A DNA stretch of 64,000 bases from Isoetes taiwanensis (GCA_021234155.1 JAJEKV010000002.1:19395592-19459591); one strand, 5' to 3'. Shown: positions 47,510 through 60,618, counted from the stretch's first letter. Translations and numbers: made by a program. Notes: generated by a model from the letters alone, not told the origin.

Positions 47510-47660
47510 CCATAACTGTAGAGCCATGGTTGCGAGCTATAATTGTTTAACAATCCGTCTATGCGACGGCCATAACTGCGAGCCATAGCGATGAAGGCCA
47601 TAGTTGTGATGGCTGCAGACGCCATAGCTGTGCCGGCCATAGTGCGTGGTAGTCTGCCAA
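47510..47660. repeat. Loose minisatellite of GCCATAACTGCGAGCCATAG type
   Basis: GCCATA(A/G)(C/T)TGYGA and GAGCCATAG blocks recur about seven times with irregular spacing. Confidence 0.6.
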
Positions 47661-47765
47661 AAAATTTTACGGGAGACCAAAAAGGAATTTCGAGACACCC
47701 CTTTTAACAGAAGAAAATCAAATGAGAATGCCCCTAACTATAGTTAAGGGGCTAATTTGCTCTCA

Positions 47766-47796
47766 ATGCGAGAGTCCACTAAGTGGACTCTCGCAT
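47766..47796. repeat. Perfect 15-bp palindrome with 1-base spacer
   Basis: ATGCGAGAGTCCACT (47766-47780), one A, then AGTGGACTCTCGCAT (47782-47796). CTCTC-rich DNA flanks it on the right. Confidence 0.8.
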
Positions 47797-48444
47797 CTCT
47801 CTCCTCATCTCTCCTCTCAAATTGTCTCTCATTTATCTCCCGATTATCATATGGCCGACGCTTCTCTCTCTCTCTCTAGCCACCTTATGGTCTCTTAGCC
47901 CTACCAACCTGCTAGCCACCTTATGGTCTCCCTAGCCTTGGACCACCCTTCACTACTTTCTCTCTCTAGCCAGGATGACTCATGGCGCGCCAATAGGATG
48001 TGCCAACTTCTAGCACATCCAAAATACGCAGGGTGAGTTGCCTTCTGCTTCTTTCTTATGTCCAAGCCCATTTCAATTGCTTCTTTCTTGTGTCCAAGCC
48101 CATTCCAAAAGCCTCTTCGAGCCAAGCCCATCCCAAAAGAATTTCGACGATAGCCGAAATCGAACCTCCCCCCCACAGGGTTGAACCCCCCCGTGCCAAC
48201 TACTGAGGGCGGGCATCGTTTATGTTTTCTAAGTATTTCTCAATTTTTAATAGCCCTTTAGCTCTCTAATCCCCTTCCATACCATACAACCCCATGGCCA
48301 CTTCTGTAGCCCACCTGCCCAGACCCCCATTTGGAGGGAGACATTCCCCAGCCCTAGCCCCAGCCCACCTGGGAGAACCAGGGGGAGGGACCGCTGCAAA
48401 AACGGCCCCGATCGGATAACAAGGACAAGGGGGAAACATCTTCC

Positions 48445-49852
48445 ATGAGGAAGGAGGCCGGGGCGAAGGCCCAATCTATGAGATCAAACCGGGAGATAGA
48501 TGAAGGCTGCTCAAGCCCGACAATGCACCAAACACAGGCGCAGACGAGGGCCATGAAACACATGGAGGAATGAATTGAGAGCAACAGAACCCGGATTGCA
48601 GGACTGATAGAAGAGATACAATATTCAGCGTCCCATCTGCTCAAAAGACAGTTGGCAGTAGAGAGGCAACGGATTGCAGAGATGGGGACCCGAATGCAGC
48701 AGTTAGAAGACGGGCACGTTGAGAGGCAACAGGATAAGCATGGCCTTGCTGACCTGCGAGCTCGCGTGGATTCCCTCCTCACCACCATAGAGACCATGGC
48801 ACGGGACAGTAGGGTGTTGAGCAGGATATAGTGGAAACTATCTCCCGCTTCAAGTTAGAAGTTGAGGGGTCTGCCACCATGATACGAAACGTCCGAGTCG
48901 CCTTCGAAGCCAGCCAGCCAGAGCTAAGAACCGTACAGAACAAGGCTGAGATACAAGACCAGGAGATACAGGAGCTCCGAGTAACCATTACCCAGCAAGG
49001 TAGGGGCCTCCAGGCCGAGGTCCATGAACAATTCCGGCAGTGCACGAATGAGTTGGTCAAGCAGCAGAGATTTCAACAGGAGCTAGGCTCCCAACTTCAG
49101 GCAGCAGAGGCCGCAACACGAGGCCAGACAAGCAATCGCCAACCAGGCAGACAGACACCGCCTGTTCAATCTCACACACCACACCACTCTTGCTGTGAAC
49201 AACCCACACGCTCCAGACAACAGGCATCACCTGCTGGGACAGCTAATGTTGCCCCACGACTCAGTGAGCAGCAAGAGCAGGGCCGACGACGTCATAATGT
49301 GGTAATACGCGGACTCTCAGAGGAGGCAGGAGAGGATCTCGCCAAGCGCATCCAGGATCAGATCCTATCTCGCATGGCATTTCAGTCCACAGTCCACATT
49401 GTTCGAGCAAGCTGCCTTGGGGCTCAACGCACAGATCGCCCACGCGTTGTCACCTTCACGGTGGCAGACATGCGAGTGCGTGAGGCAATTTTGCATCAGA
49501 GTAGGCAATTGAAGGGGATTACCCTGTATGTTGACCAGGATCTCACTCCGATGCAACAGGAGTATCGCCGGCAACAGTTGGCTCAAGTTAGGGACGTCTG
49601 CCGTCGAGGGGGCGCTGCAGGCCTGGTCCAAGGCAAGCTTCACATTTTTAGGTCGGTGCCTCCTGAGGTCACCGATGCAATGTGTCAGGTGCTGCCACTC
49701 CTGTTATCGCCACCAGTACCCCTACTGCACCTCCTACACCTCCTGCACCTGCTGCTCCAACTGCTCCTGCAACTGCTGCTCAGGCGCCGCATGCTGCTCC
49801 CCCTGCAACTGGAACAGATCATCGAGCGTCTACATCCAATGCCAACGAATAG
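48445..49852 (+). pseudogene. LINE ORF1 (coiled coil, RRM/CTD-like RNA-binding protein), broken
   Basis: From the ATG at 48445 a charged helix with leucine spacing runs on (a TGA lies near 48571; frame change near 48828), continuing through RFKLEVEG and QDQEIQELRVTITQQGRGLQ. A linker rich in Gln/Pro leads to VVIRGLSEEAGEDLAKRIQD, RPRVVTFTVADMRVREAIL and LTPMQQEYRRQQLAQVRDV, which looks like the RNA-binding core and C-terminal domain of L1-type ORF1 proteins. A last frame change near 49670 leads to a Pro/Ala/Thr tail ending in NANE and a stop at 49852. It would coat the LINE RNA. The open stretch 48831-50162 mixes frames and is not one protein. Confidence 0.6.
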
Positions 49853-49857
49853 GAATT

Positions 49858-51695
49858 GTGCCTCTGGATGGTATCTTGAACTGTCGGGGCTTCCCTTGGC
49901 AGAAAGAGGAGAGTCTCAACTCTATTGCACCAGATATGGATTTCATTTTCCTCATGGAAACATGGGAACATGCAGGGCACAAACTGCCGAACCTCCCTGG
50001 TTATCTGCATTTTTCGGTGTTCAACGAGTGCACAGGCAAGCGAGGGCATGGGGGGGTTGCCTGTTTGGCGACTTTAATCCACGCACAGGAGCTGAGCAGG
50101 TCCCAAAATTTGAGCCCCTGGCAGAGGACGTCATGCAGTTGAACCCCGCGGAGGTAGCTTGATCAAGGGTATCAGATGACAACCATATTTCGTGCTACGA
50201 CAGAGAGTTGTTGTTGCTGGGTAGTATCTTTAACCTAGTTATTTGTAATGGGTTGGCACAATGGCCATCTTCCCGCCGCTGCACTTGTAGATAGGAGAAC
50301 CAAAGGAGCGGCTTCAGTGTGGTGGATTACCTGCTGGTTGAGGAACATAATCTGCACCTGGTTACCCATTTTTTCCATTGAAACAGACACGCGGGACGAG
50401 GAAGTGGACTCAGACCACCAGCCCCTATTCGTGCATATACATTGGCAGGCTCCCCGTGCATCTACTACCTCAACACCCTAGGTGCCCCAGCTGCGCCTGG
50501 ACTACGACCGTGCAGGGACCTATGCCCAGCTGCTTGAGCATGATCTGGCGGGAATACTACAACTCCCCACACTTCAACAGCAATCTGTTCAACTGACTCA
50601 TCTACTTCTGACAGCTGCTGAGAGATGCTTTGAGAGAGACCGCTCACAGAGAACCTCAGGTGCTACCACCTTCCTTCACAACGGATGGTTCGATGATGAG
50701 TGTCGGGAGCTCAAACGCGAACTCCGGCAAGTCACTGATCCCACCTCCTGCCTACAAGCCATGAGTCAATACCGCTCTTTTCTCAAAAACAAGAAAGTCA
50801 GATACCTTGCAGAACACCAGCAACAGATGTTCGGTCTCCTGGATCGGCATCCCAAGACATTCTGGAGAAGGGTTTGAGCAGGACTGTACAGCCCACAGGG
50901 AAGATCACCTCGGAGCAATGGGTACAGTACTTGCAACAGCTCTACGACCCGCTTGGGCGCCGGGCACCAGTTCCCCCACAGGTAGGCATGGTTCTGATCA
51001 TCACAGAGGGGGATGTCATCATGGGCCTACAACGCCTAGCTAATGGGAAGGCAGCAAATTTAGATGGCATGCAGGCGAAACTTCTGAAATGGACTAGGCC
51101 TCCACTGGTTCCTGTCCTAACGGCATTATTCAATAAAGCATTGCAAGAAGGTTTCCCTTCGCAGTGGACCACTAGTAGAGTTGTGCCCATATACAAGGCA
51201 GGGGACCCTCAATGCCCAGCCAACTATCATACTATTATGGTCAGCTCTCTCTTTGCAAAACTGTTGGCCGGCATCCTTGAGCAGCGGCTGACAATATGGG
51301 CAGAGGATGCAGATGTGCGAGCTCTCACACAAGCAGGCTTTCGGCCCACGCATTCCACCATTGATCATATTTTTACTCTGCGCACACTGATTGAGGATAA
51401 CAGGAATAATCGACAAAACCTGTACTGTTGTTTCGTGGATTTCGCAAAAGCTTTTGATATAGTGCCCCGGGACAAGTTATGGGACAGATTATGCATCACG
51501 GGGACCCCCCTGACTTGCGCAATGCGAGATATAGGCTATCACGAGGCATGCTCGGGGTTGTATCACATCGTCGGGACAGCCGGTAATCAGTAGTATTGGA
51601 GTGCGTCAGGGTTGCCCCCTCTCCCCCACACTCTTTGGCCTATACATTGACCAGCTGGAAGATTGGCTCTCGAGCAGGGTGCGGTGCGGGCATCT
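49858..51695 (+). pseudogene. LINE ORF2, left part: endonuclease and first half of reverse transcriptase
   Basis: The endonuclease shows ILNCRGFPW, MDFIFLMETWEHAGHKLPNL, GHGGVA, then LFGDFNPRTG, FSVVDYLLVE and DSDHQPLF, the GDFN and SDH signatures of the APE-type nuclease. The stretch between GGVA and GDFN is about 80-100 residues shorter than usual, so a deletion is likely. The RT part gives NGKAANLDGMQAKLLKW, TSRVVPIYKAGDP, QAGFRPTHSTIDHIF, CCFVDFAKAFDIVPR and, after a frame change and stop near 51591, GVRQGCPLSPTLFGLYID. The coding then meets the inserted LTR element at 51696. Several frame changes show it is inactive. The clade (L1-like or other) is not settled. Confidence 0.75.
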
Positions 51696-54306
51696 TGTGG
51701 CGCCCACGAACATATCGACCCTCGAGACGTTATACATGCGAGGACTTTCCCTCCCATGGCGACCAACTTCGCCATGAGCGGGGCCCCTCCGTCTATTTCG
51801 GGCCATCTATAATATGATGCGAAAGAAGGACCGCGAAGGGTCATTCTACCACGCCTTCAATGGGGCTCCTACGTCCGCGGGCGTGAATACATGTTAGCAC
51901 ACATCATAAATCATATATAAATAACCACCACGAAGGGTGGCACATCCATCCAAGTACCAACGACAAAGAATATGCATCTAAACCTAAGAAAACACCACAA
52001 CCCCCCGGTTCTACCCCTTCGGACTTCAGGCGAGGATGGATCGACGGGCTCGGGCTCAAGAGATCGTGACGAGGTATAACCCGGCGCTATCGCATAGAAC
52101 ATCGGCTAGGGTTGTCCACTCCATCCGCCCCTCCCGTACACACTTTGCGGATGGGTCAATTCACGCTATGGCGCCGCTATAGCCTTCCCTGAGACGCAGT
52201 GCTCGAGGCATCACCCCTGGCTGAGCCTACTCGGGGCTCTCATGAAGTCCCGGTCCCGAGGCAGGTCGGAAGCGTCCCTTCCGAATCACAAGGCTCCATG
52301 GGCGAAGCTAGAGAATACGTGCCGCGCAGCGACTCCCGCATCCATACCCGACTTACTCGCCGCTTTCTGGAAGAACTAACAGAGATACTACCAAGGATAC
52401 ATCCATCCATCCATCACAAAGCATAATCAATAGTTGAGTACAGTTCTAACTATCAAACAAGGGTTAGTCATCATCAGAGACAAGCAAAGAGACCTGACAG
52501 AGGCGCTAGCCTACTAGAATCACAACTAAGCTAACTATGTACTAACCGGAACCATAGCTAGCTCCACTATCCCTCCGGTCGCCATCCTTCTAGCCGAAGC
52601 AGTCAACAACATCTCGGGGTTGGGCAGCATCTCCTCCTCCATCTCCAAGCGGCACAGGCGCCCATCAGCTCACTCCTCCATCTCCACCGCTCCTAAATTC
52701 AATTGGGGCACAAAGCCCTAATTTGGGTGTCCAAAATGGAAACCCCGCCTGGCCCACCTGGGAGGAGTGAGCTGATGGGCCCAGGCGCTTGGAGATGGAG
52801 GAGGAGATGCCAACCCAACCCCGAGATGTTGTTCGACTGCTCCAGCCTAGAAGGATGGCTGACCCGAGGGGATAGTGGAGCTAGCTATGGTTCCGCTAGT
52901 ACATAGTTAGCTTAGTTGTGATTCTAGTAGGCTAGCCCTGCAATGTCTCTTTGCTTGTCTCTCGATGATGACTAACCCTTGTTTGATAGTTAGAACTGTA
53001 CTCAACTATTGATTATGCTTTGTGATGGATGGATGGATGTATCCTTGGTAGTATCTCTCAAGTTCTTCTTCCAAAGCGTGGATTACGGGGGTAGAGACCT
53101 CTCGAGCCCATGTATTGTAGTATGCTCCTAGATATAGCCCTCAGATTATTCCCACTAGATGCGGCTGGTACAAGAGCCCACCGTCATAGATGCTATGGTA
53201 CCGGCTTAGCACCGCACAAGGAACACAAGGGTGAAGTGGAGGTGGGGTCTTGCACCTAACATAAAAGGCTCCCGGACTCCTATAGCGAAGCTAGACCTCG
53301 ATAGCCGGTCCACGAGGGGGCCGGTATGGGTCTGACACTCCCTGGGTGTAGAGGTGTGATCCGTATGGAGCACCTTGCACTTTGAGTAGATTTAGGGCGA
53401 GTAAGTCGGGTATGGATGCGGGAGTCGCTGATGCGGCACGTATTCTCTAGCTCGCCCATGGAGCCACTGTGATTCTGGAAGGGGACGCTTCCCTGACCTG
53501 CCTCATCGGACCGGGACTTCATGAGCCCCGGAGTAGGCTCAGCAGGGTGATGCCTCGAGCCCTGCCTCCCGAAGGCTATAGCGACGCCATAGCGTGAATT
53601 GACCCATCTGCAAAGTGTGCACAGGAGGGGCGGATGGAGTGGACAACCCTAGCCGATGTTCTATGCCAGCCAACGCCAGGTTATACCTCTGTCTGCTGAT
53701 CTCTTGAGGCCGAGCCGTCAGTCCATCCTCATCGGAGTCTGAACCGGGGTAGAACCTGGGGGTTGTGGTGTTTTCTTAGGTTTAGATGCATATTCTTTGT
53801 CGTTGGTACTTGGATGGATGTGCCACCCTTCGTGGTGGTTATTTATATATGATTTATGATGTGTGCTAACATGTATTCACGCTTCCGCGACGTAGGAGCC
53901 CCATTGAAGGCGTGGGCCGAATGACCCCTTCGTGTCCTTCTTTCGGCATCATATTATAGATGGCCCGAAATAGACGGAGGGCCCTGCTCATGGCGAGTTG
54001 GTCGCCATGGGAGGGGAAAGTCCCTGTATGTATACGTCCGAGGGTCGTATATGTTCAGGGAGCGTCACAGTGGTGATTTGGGCCAGGTGGCATGTCACTA
54101 ATTAACTAATTTGGTATTTTAGCCCTTTTTAATATTAGGATAAGCCCTAAATTCGAATTAGGGTTTTGGTTAGGTTTCCACCTTTATAATTTAATTATTA
54201 ACATAGCTAACCTTAGCTTATGAATAATTAATGTGCCATTAATTATTCATAGTGACGTGTCACATATTTATACTTAAATATGCGTATAAATATGTGGAAC
54301 GTCACA
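51696..54306 (-). repeat. Aberrant LTR (3' in element orientation) carrying an inverted duplication of itself
   Basis: Positions 51696-52678 run like the right LTR (with an internal loss of about 310 bases after 52362). Then, past a spacer (52679-52764), 52765-54066 is the reverse complement of the same LTR, and 54073-54306 resumes the normal direction. The inverted part ends GGGAGCGTCACA followed by GTGGT, the first bases after the LTR end at the primer site, then joins GATTTGGGCC of the LTR. Confidence 0.8.
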
Positions 54307-54320
54307 TTCTCCCCACCTTA
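54307..54320 (-). other. Polypurine tract of the LTR element
   Basis: Minus strand TAAGGTGGGGAGAA stands directly before TGTGACGTTCC of the 3' LTR. It primes plus-strand synthesis in LTR elements. Confidence 0.7.
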
Positions 54321-57300
54321 AAAATGATGCTGTCCTCAGCATCAAGATTACTCTTATTGCAGGGCAACACATCATACATTGGAAGGAAGTCTCCCCTCCT
54401 TAAAGAGATAGCGTGAGATTATAAGTCACCTGAGACGTTGTCATGTTCAAAGTGATCAAGTTTGAAATGACTTGTAATGTGCAATTTATAACTTTAGGAT
54501 ATAAGTGGTAGAGGCATAGATCGGACATGATCATTGGTTAGGACCTGGCAAAAGTGAAACAGTCTCCACTGTTTCATTAAATGGTGGCGAGTTCACAGTC
54601 TATCTATTTTAGAAATCGTTCCTTCTATACATACAGTAACTCGATTATATATTAAAGATAGGTATAGATATAAAGAACGCTATTTGTTGTTATATTATAA
54701 TCTGAGTTATTAACCTCGCACCGCTTAGTAGAAAGTCATTCTAAGGATATTAACTTGTGTGTGTAGGTGTATTATATTCTCGCTTCACTTTGTAATTCAT
54801 TTAGATTCTGACCATCCCTACTTTAATTTTGTAGCAAATTTTTGTTTTCCTATTTTTGTTACAGTTTTTAAGAACTCGTATGTTCCTATCCTCAGTATTT
54901 AATAGGTCCTTGACAGTTATACTTATCCTAATACAACTATATATTATAATTGTATCGCATGCAGTACCTATATACTTTAATATTAAGTACAGACAGACGT
55001 TGTTCATGACTTATTATTCATAACCTTGCTATAACCTAATCCAAGTCTCGTTATTCCCTCCGAAGTTTGTGTAAGACATACATATTTATCTACTTCTATT
55101 ATATTTGATTATGTGTTTAAATAGCTCGCTCCTTTCGATTATCTTTAATCTTTCCACACTCACACTCTCTATCTTTAGCATAGATTATAGTCAGATGAGG
55201 ACACATATTAATTCATTGGTTATGTTTATAGATTTACCAGACGTCCCGATATCCTTACATTTGAATTACTTATTTATCCTATTGCTATTTTCGTAAACTT
55301 ATCACACATACAGACACTACTATATTTAGAGGGCACAGGTACAGCTGACATATATATTCGACGTAATTGGTACCGCCCCGGTTGCTTTTCGGCAGTGCTA
55401 TGGTTATGCAATCGTCCCAGATTACGTAAGGTCGGGCCAGACGATGGTGTCCACGGCAGAAGCATCGAAACCATGCCTGGTCTGCCCTGAGCCTGTTAGA
55501 TGGTGATGACTGAGGAGGTCCCGGGCTCATACTCGAAGTAGAAGTGCTGAATGTTGGGAATAAGGAGTGTTAAGATATCCCTATTTTGGATGGATACTCG
55601 AGAAAATTGGTATGACGATGTTTGGTATCTAAGTGAACTACTGGACCTAATAATTACGAGGATTGAGTTATTATGCGGATCTAGATTGCTATTCAATGTA
55701 GAAGGAGACTGGATAGCACCATATATCTGATGGAGAAGTGGTTTATGATTATCTACTATAGACCATGTTAAGGAGGTACTATGCTAAGGTGGAAACTGGG
55801 TTACAAGTACCCAGCTCATGAAAGGAAGATCACTTTAGAAGTGTAGGTTTTGACAATGGTGGTGAAGGTATAGCATGTCCGACACTTTATAACTATTGCT
55901 ACTTGAATCGAGGTATGATTCGCGGAATGGTGGAGAATAAATAAATAAATAAATAAGTAAATAAATAAATAAATATATTAAATCACCCCCCCATGGGACC
56001 TTGAAGGTCATGGTGTATGAGGATATCGATCCATAAGCTATGGATTATAAAATTACATATACATTGTGTTCCTGAGGCATGAAAGATGCAAGAGTATAGA
56101 GGACTAAGAAGACCACGTAACCACGTGGATACGCTTAATGACATTGGTCAAATGCATGACCATTATGCATGGTATAAATTAAGGAAACGGACACATGTTA
56201 TGTCTGCTGGGAGCATCAAGATGCCGTATAACAGACTGGAGGATAGTGTGGAACGTAGTTTCTACATAAGGTCAAGAGAAGACGACAATTGGTAGGAGCA
56301 GGCACAACCATCGAAAAGGTGCAAGGTATGTTGGATCTTTAGTGAAGCTAGATTATGAAGGGAAGTTGACCTTCAACTAATGATACATTAGGAAGGCAAG
56401 TAATGTACCCACACGACAAGTGGGAGACAAGAGGTGTTTGAAAGTTGTTGGAAACAACGTTTCAAATATAAAGAGTTTGTAATGACACGTTGAATGTACC
56501 AAAGTCTGGAGTATGAACAAGGTAGGTGCCCAATGAACATCTCACCAAGGAGGATGTGTTCTGGACTTGGTATCGTGTGTGTATCCCGAGGAGTAACTCC
56601 ACGTTGATATATGTGTACTAGGACCATTTAATAGTAAAACATAACTAAAAGAAGATAGGATATATAGTAGAACTTTTAGTTCACATTCCCTATAAATAGG
56701 GAGGTAATGAAGATAAGAGTTGTTATACTAGAGATGAAACATGTCCACAAGGAACTTAGGTTGGCATTTGCCCCTGTGGAAGTTATGACTAGAGCTTGAG
56801 GACGAAGGCAAAGTAAGGTTAGTGGTGTCGAAACCACAACATGTATATGGTACTAGATAACCAAGTTGGGGAAATAAGTTGGCCGCAAGTATGAATATAG
56901 CTAGATGCCTATGTCAACAAGTTACATAGGAGTCTTAGACTTAGGGTTGGTGCACACATGTTACTATATCATATAATAACAACGTAGCGGTCCTGGATGT
57001 AGGAAGGATTTAGTAGTATCAAATACTATAGTGGTGATCCTATCGAGGATGTCGATTGTGATACTCAGATGTATATCATATTAAAAGATAGTAGAATATT
57101 CGTACAGGGCGAGGGAAATATTGCTTGACAAGGTTTAAAGAATGAGCGTAAGGATATGCTTATATACGAAGATATTGGGTTAGGTATGCTTTACCAGAGA
57201 TAAGCATTCAAGTTATCCCAATGGTTGGAGTTGACTATCTTAGATACGTCGTACTATAAATCAGTGAAAATAGCTATACGGTGATGTTACATTCAAAAAC

Positions 57301-58100
57301 ATCCCGAGGATGGTTGGAACGGTATTGGAATAACCGATAATGAGAGCTTAGCTACTCAAAGGTTCTAGATACCAATGAATTACTTCATTGTTATAAGCTG
57401 AGAGCATTTATTTGGTTTTGGAAATAAAAGATGTATAAAATATCGCATCCCCCTGATGGAAGAAAAGAAGGAGTACGATGACTTTGACGATTATACTTTT
57501 AGGGATAACCGAGAAGAGGCAATACATAGCAATCCAAGTCCCGATAAAAATCAAGACGAGGTGTGTAGATTACAAGGAGTGAGATTATATAGACTAGTAG
57601 TCCATATATCTTAAGAGTTACGCTACTCGCGAGGAACCAGTGTAGGTAGTGAAGTAGAAGGTGGAGGATCCGTTGCCTTGAGGCATAGACCCGTTAGAGA
57701 TTCTGACTTTGAAACTCTTAAGAGGGTAAGGAATTGGATAATCATATGGCGGTTACTAACGAAGATTGAAACATTGGGTTTTCCTATTAGAAGACCAGGA
57801 GGTTTGAGTGCCTCCACTTCATTATGAGGGAGCCAAAGACGACAACATTCAAAGGGATCAAAAGTTGAGGTTGACATGCTAACTTAAGTTAAATAGGTTA
57901 GGTGTGACAAAACATGGCGAAACACAAATTAACTGAAGGAACCTTTAGAAAAGGCCTTGGACTGTGGTAGAAACCTTTGGAACTATGGCATAATCCCATG
58001 GGAAAATTATAGTTTATGTACGGAGTTAAAGTACCATAAGTTTAAATTCATCCCTTTTAGGTCAACCCCTTAGGTTAAGATACTCCATGGTGGCGTACCT
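54321..58100 (-). other. Decayed interior of the LTR element
   Basis: No gag or pol frame survives. A minus-strand stretch near 55400-55470 reads like a damaged zinc knuckle. Positions 55936-55977 hold an (AATA)n microsatellite. The DNA is AT-rich and full of stops. Confidence 0.5.
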
Positions 58101-58176
58101 TTATTGGGTGACGTGTCGGCTTATTTATAATGTGATACCGTATAAATACATGGAACGTCACATTCTCCCCCTCTTA
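58100..58176 (-). repeat. Second LTR end and polypurine tract (related copy)
   Basis: GGAACGTCACA at 58152-58162 is followed by TTCTCCCCCTCTTA and AATGCTGTCCTCATCATT, matching the junction at 54306/54307 with several differences. The left end of this LTR may be TGTGACAAAACATGG at 57903. Confidence 0.6.
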
Positions 58177-60159
58177 GAAAATAATGCTGTCCTCATCATT
58201 GGGGTTAGTTAAACAAATGACAGTTAATCAAAAACTGCAATAGAAGGAAGTATACATAAAAAGGAAGGTAATTCCTTATTTCTATGAGAGACTATCTTTC
58301 CCACATGATCCATACCTGGATCAGGCAGAGGTGACGCCATGGGTTACATGGAGGTATAAGTTAGGATATATATAGGACTCGAACATGGATACGAGTCCGT
58401 GTTGTCTCAACATAGATAATTGTAGAAAGGCTTACAAAGTACAAGGCAAGCACCTTGATGACTCCAGGTAATTCACGATTTATCTGGCTCACTCACCCGC
58501 TCTTAGGCCATGATTATGGCTTAAATGCGGATGTCAAGTCATTCGAATGCCGTAACAAAGCGACATGATGATCATGACGGAGAAATGTAATGAGTAACAT
58601 TTCCAGGATGTAGGACAATGTTGGATTATAACCCCCAATGATAGGTAGGTTTACAACATAAGGGCCGTATAATAGCGGCTTGGAAGCCACAAGACGGTTA
58701 ACGGATACGTAAAGGAGTAATTGGATTGGTGACTCTACTGAATATAGATCACAACTAAAGGATGATTTGTATACGATGTGGCAGATGTAAGGGCCAGGAT
58801 ACTGAAAATTGGCCATAGACGTAGAAAACATATTGACGAAATAAAGGACCCTGATGCATGATATTTAGCAATCTGGATAGAAAGGTTACTATCTAACATG
58901 AAGGGTGGTCATTGCTAATATACAAAAGTAGACTTGCGGCTTGAAAGGTAGCGAGAGCTGAAAAATTCCTTAAAGATTTGGTGCATGGCTTAGGGAAGAA
59001 GACGTCCATGTCTTCGGACAACATGGTGAATTGAGTTCACCAAGGACCTTTTTTTTTTTTTTTTTAAATAGATAGATAGGTAGATAGCATTTATATGCCA
59101 TCGCACATTGGCAGCGTCCCTGAGGACATATGACGGAGCCCCAAAGACTTGAACACAAGATCCACGAATAGGGGAGGCCTATCTTGAGGGGTCTTTGGGT
59201 GGTACCGTCCTTTGGGATATTCACATAATTCCTTGGAATATGTAAGTTTATTTTTAATACCTAAAGACGTTTAGGTATTAAAGTAATGGTTGGAAACATT
59301 TTGCTCGAACCTTATCTAGGTACCCTAGAAGGAGGTGAGTAATCAACAATGGTTGGGTGGCATTGGAATGTGCGGGAGAACATTCCAAAAGAGGGTAGAC
59401 GGTTGTCACTTTGACAGGCGTGTGGCACAGATAATTAATCACCTCCATATAGACGGTGAAGTTTGGCACAAAGTGTTGACATTATTATGGGGGTTCTAAC
59501 ACAGGCACTCATTGCGTATCACAGAGTTGGTACCGTGGTCTGGAAAAATGGTCCACAAAAAGAATACGACCATTGAGAAGAAGTAGTGAACCGTGGTAGG
59601 ATTAAAGCTACCCATGGTCTAGAGGGATGCTGCATGGCAGTCCCTAGTTGGTTGGGCGAAAAGAAATCCTTTCTTTGGGAAATGAGACGAGTCAAGGTTT
59701 AGACACTAGAGAGAGACAACGTTAATTATAAATATGTCTATAAAACATTACTTATATAACGTCGAATAAGGTCTAATATAAAGCATATGAATGTAGTATG
59801 GATTGAATCATGGCAAGGCCCGAAGAAATTGTGTTATCAAGGCATCTACCAAAGGAAAAATAATTAAAGTTATAGGTCGAGGAACACCGATAACTGGGTA
59901 TTATTACCGTTGCATAAAGAATATCCAAGGATATAATACCCGCTGCTATTCTAGGAAGTTGCCCTGTCGTTGTTAATTAAATTTCGGAATTAGTCCCGCC
60001 AAGTGAGTTGATGTTATCATAACAAGTTGGCCGGACTTGCTAGATTACGTCGTTTCATTTGGTCGGTTTATTTCTAGGGGATACTAGCTTTATATATGGT
60101 TAACGGTTATCTGGTTGACTATGGCAGAGAGAGGTCGACTCCCATGGCTATGGCAAGAC

Positions 60160-60258
60160 TGCTTATTCCGGCGGCTATGGCGAAAGAGCTTGCTCCGGCG
60201 GCTATGGCGGAAGAGCTTGCTCCGGCGGCTATGGCAAAAGAGCTTGCTTCGGCGGAGT
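60160..60258 (+). repeat. 27-bp minisatellite, about 3.5 copies
   Basis: The unit GGCGGCTATGGCGAAAGAGC... (27 bases) repeats with few changes and would encode APAAMAKEL if translated. Positions are approximate by a few bases. Confidence 0.8.
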
Positions 60259-60363
60259 TGTTGCCTCCACAATGTGGGTTTACCAAAGGCATGCCTCTAA
60301 TTTAGATATGGAATAGATGCACTATAAATACTAGAAAAAGCATTATATTACTTCAAGAAAGAA

Positions 60364-60436
60364 GTTGGCTTATTGGTAAAGGTGCTGGCCTGGGTGCAGA
60401 AGGTCAGGGGTTCAATCCTATGATGCACCTTTTTCT
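60364..60436 (+). ncRNA. tRNA-like Pol III module 1 (SINE head)
   Basis: TTGGTAAAGGTGCTGG (A-box-like) and GGTCAGGGGTTCAATCC (B-box-like) are spaced as in a tRNA, and a T-rich terminator (TTTTTC) follows. It does not fold into a convincing intact tRNA. Confidence 0.5.
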
Positions 60437-60510
60437 TAAAAGAACTGCTAACTAGACAAAACAGAATATCAGATATGTATAACAAAGTAATAGAACATAT
60501 ATATGCTATA

Positions 60511-60618
60511 TAAAGATAGTTGGCAAGATGGAAAGAGTGTTGGGTTGGAAGTAAGAGGTCATGGGTTCAAAACGCGGGCGGAAAAGGAAAAACTTATTTA
60601 AAAAAAAAAAAAAAAAAA
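60511..60618 (+). ncRNA. tRNA-like Pol III module 2 with poly(A) tail (SINE)
   Basis: TTGGCAAGATGGAAAGAGTG and GAGGTCATGGGTTCAAAACG serve as A- and B-box-like parts. A run of 18-19 A at 60600-60618 ends the unit, as in retroposed SINEs. Confidence 0.5.

Noticed and set aside
51126-51416. Minus-strand open frames over the LINE RT
   Set aside because: They are shadows of the RT coding frame.
57623-57877. Minus-strand open frame as a pol remnant
   Set aside because: No RT, RNase H, integrase or chromodomain motif can be read in it.
60364-60436. Functional tRNA gene
   Set aside because: The boxes are present, but I cannot pair a full cloverleaf with an anticodon stem.
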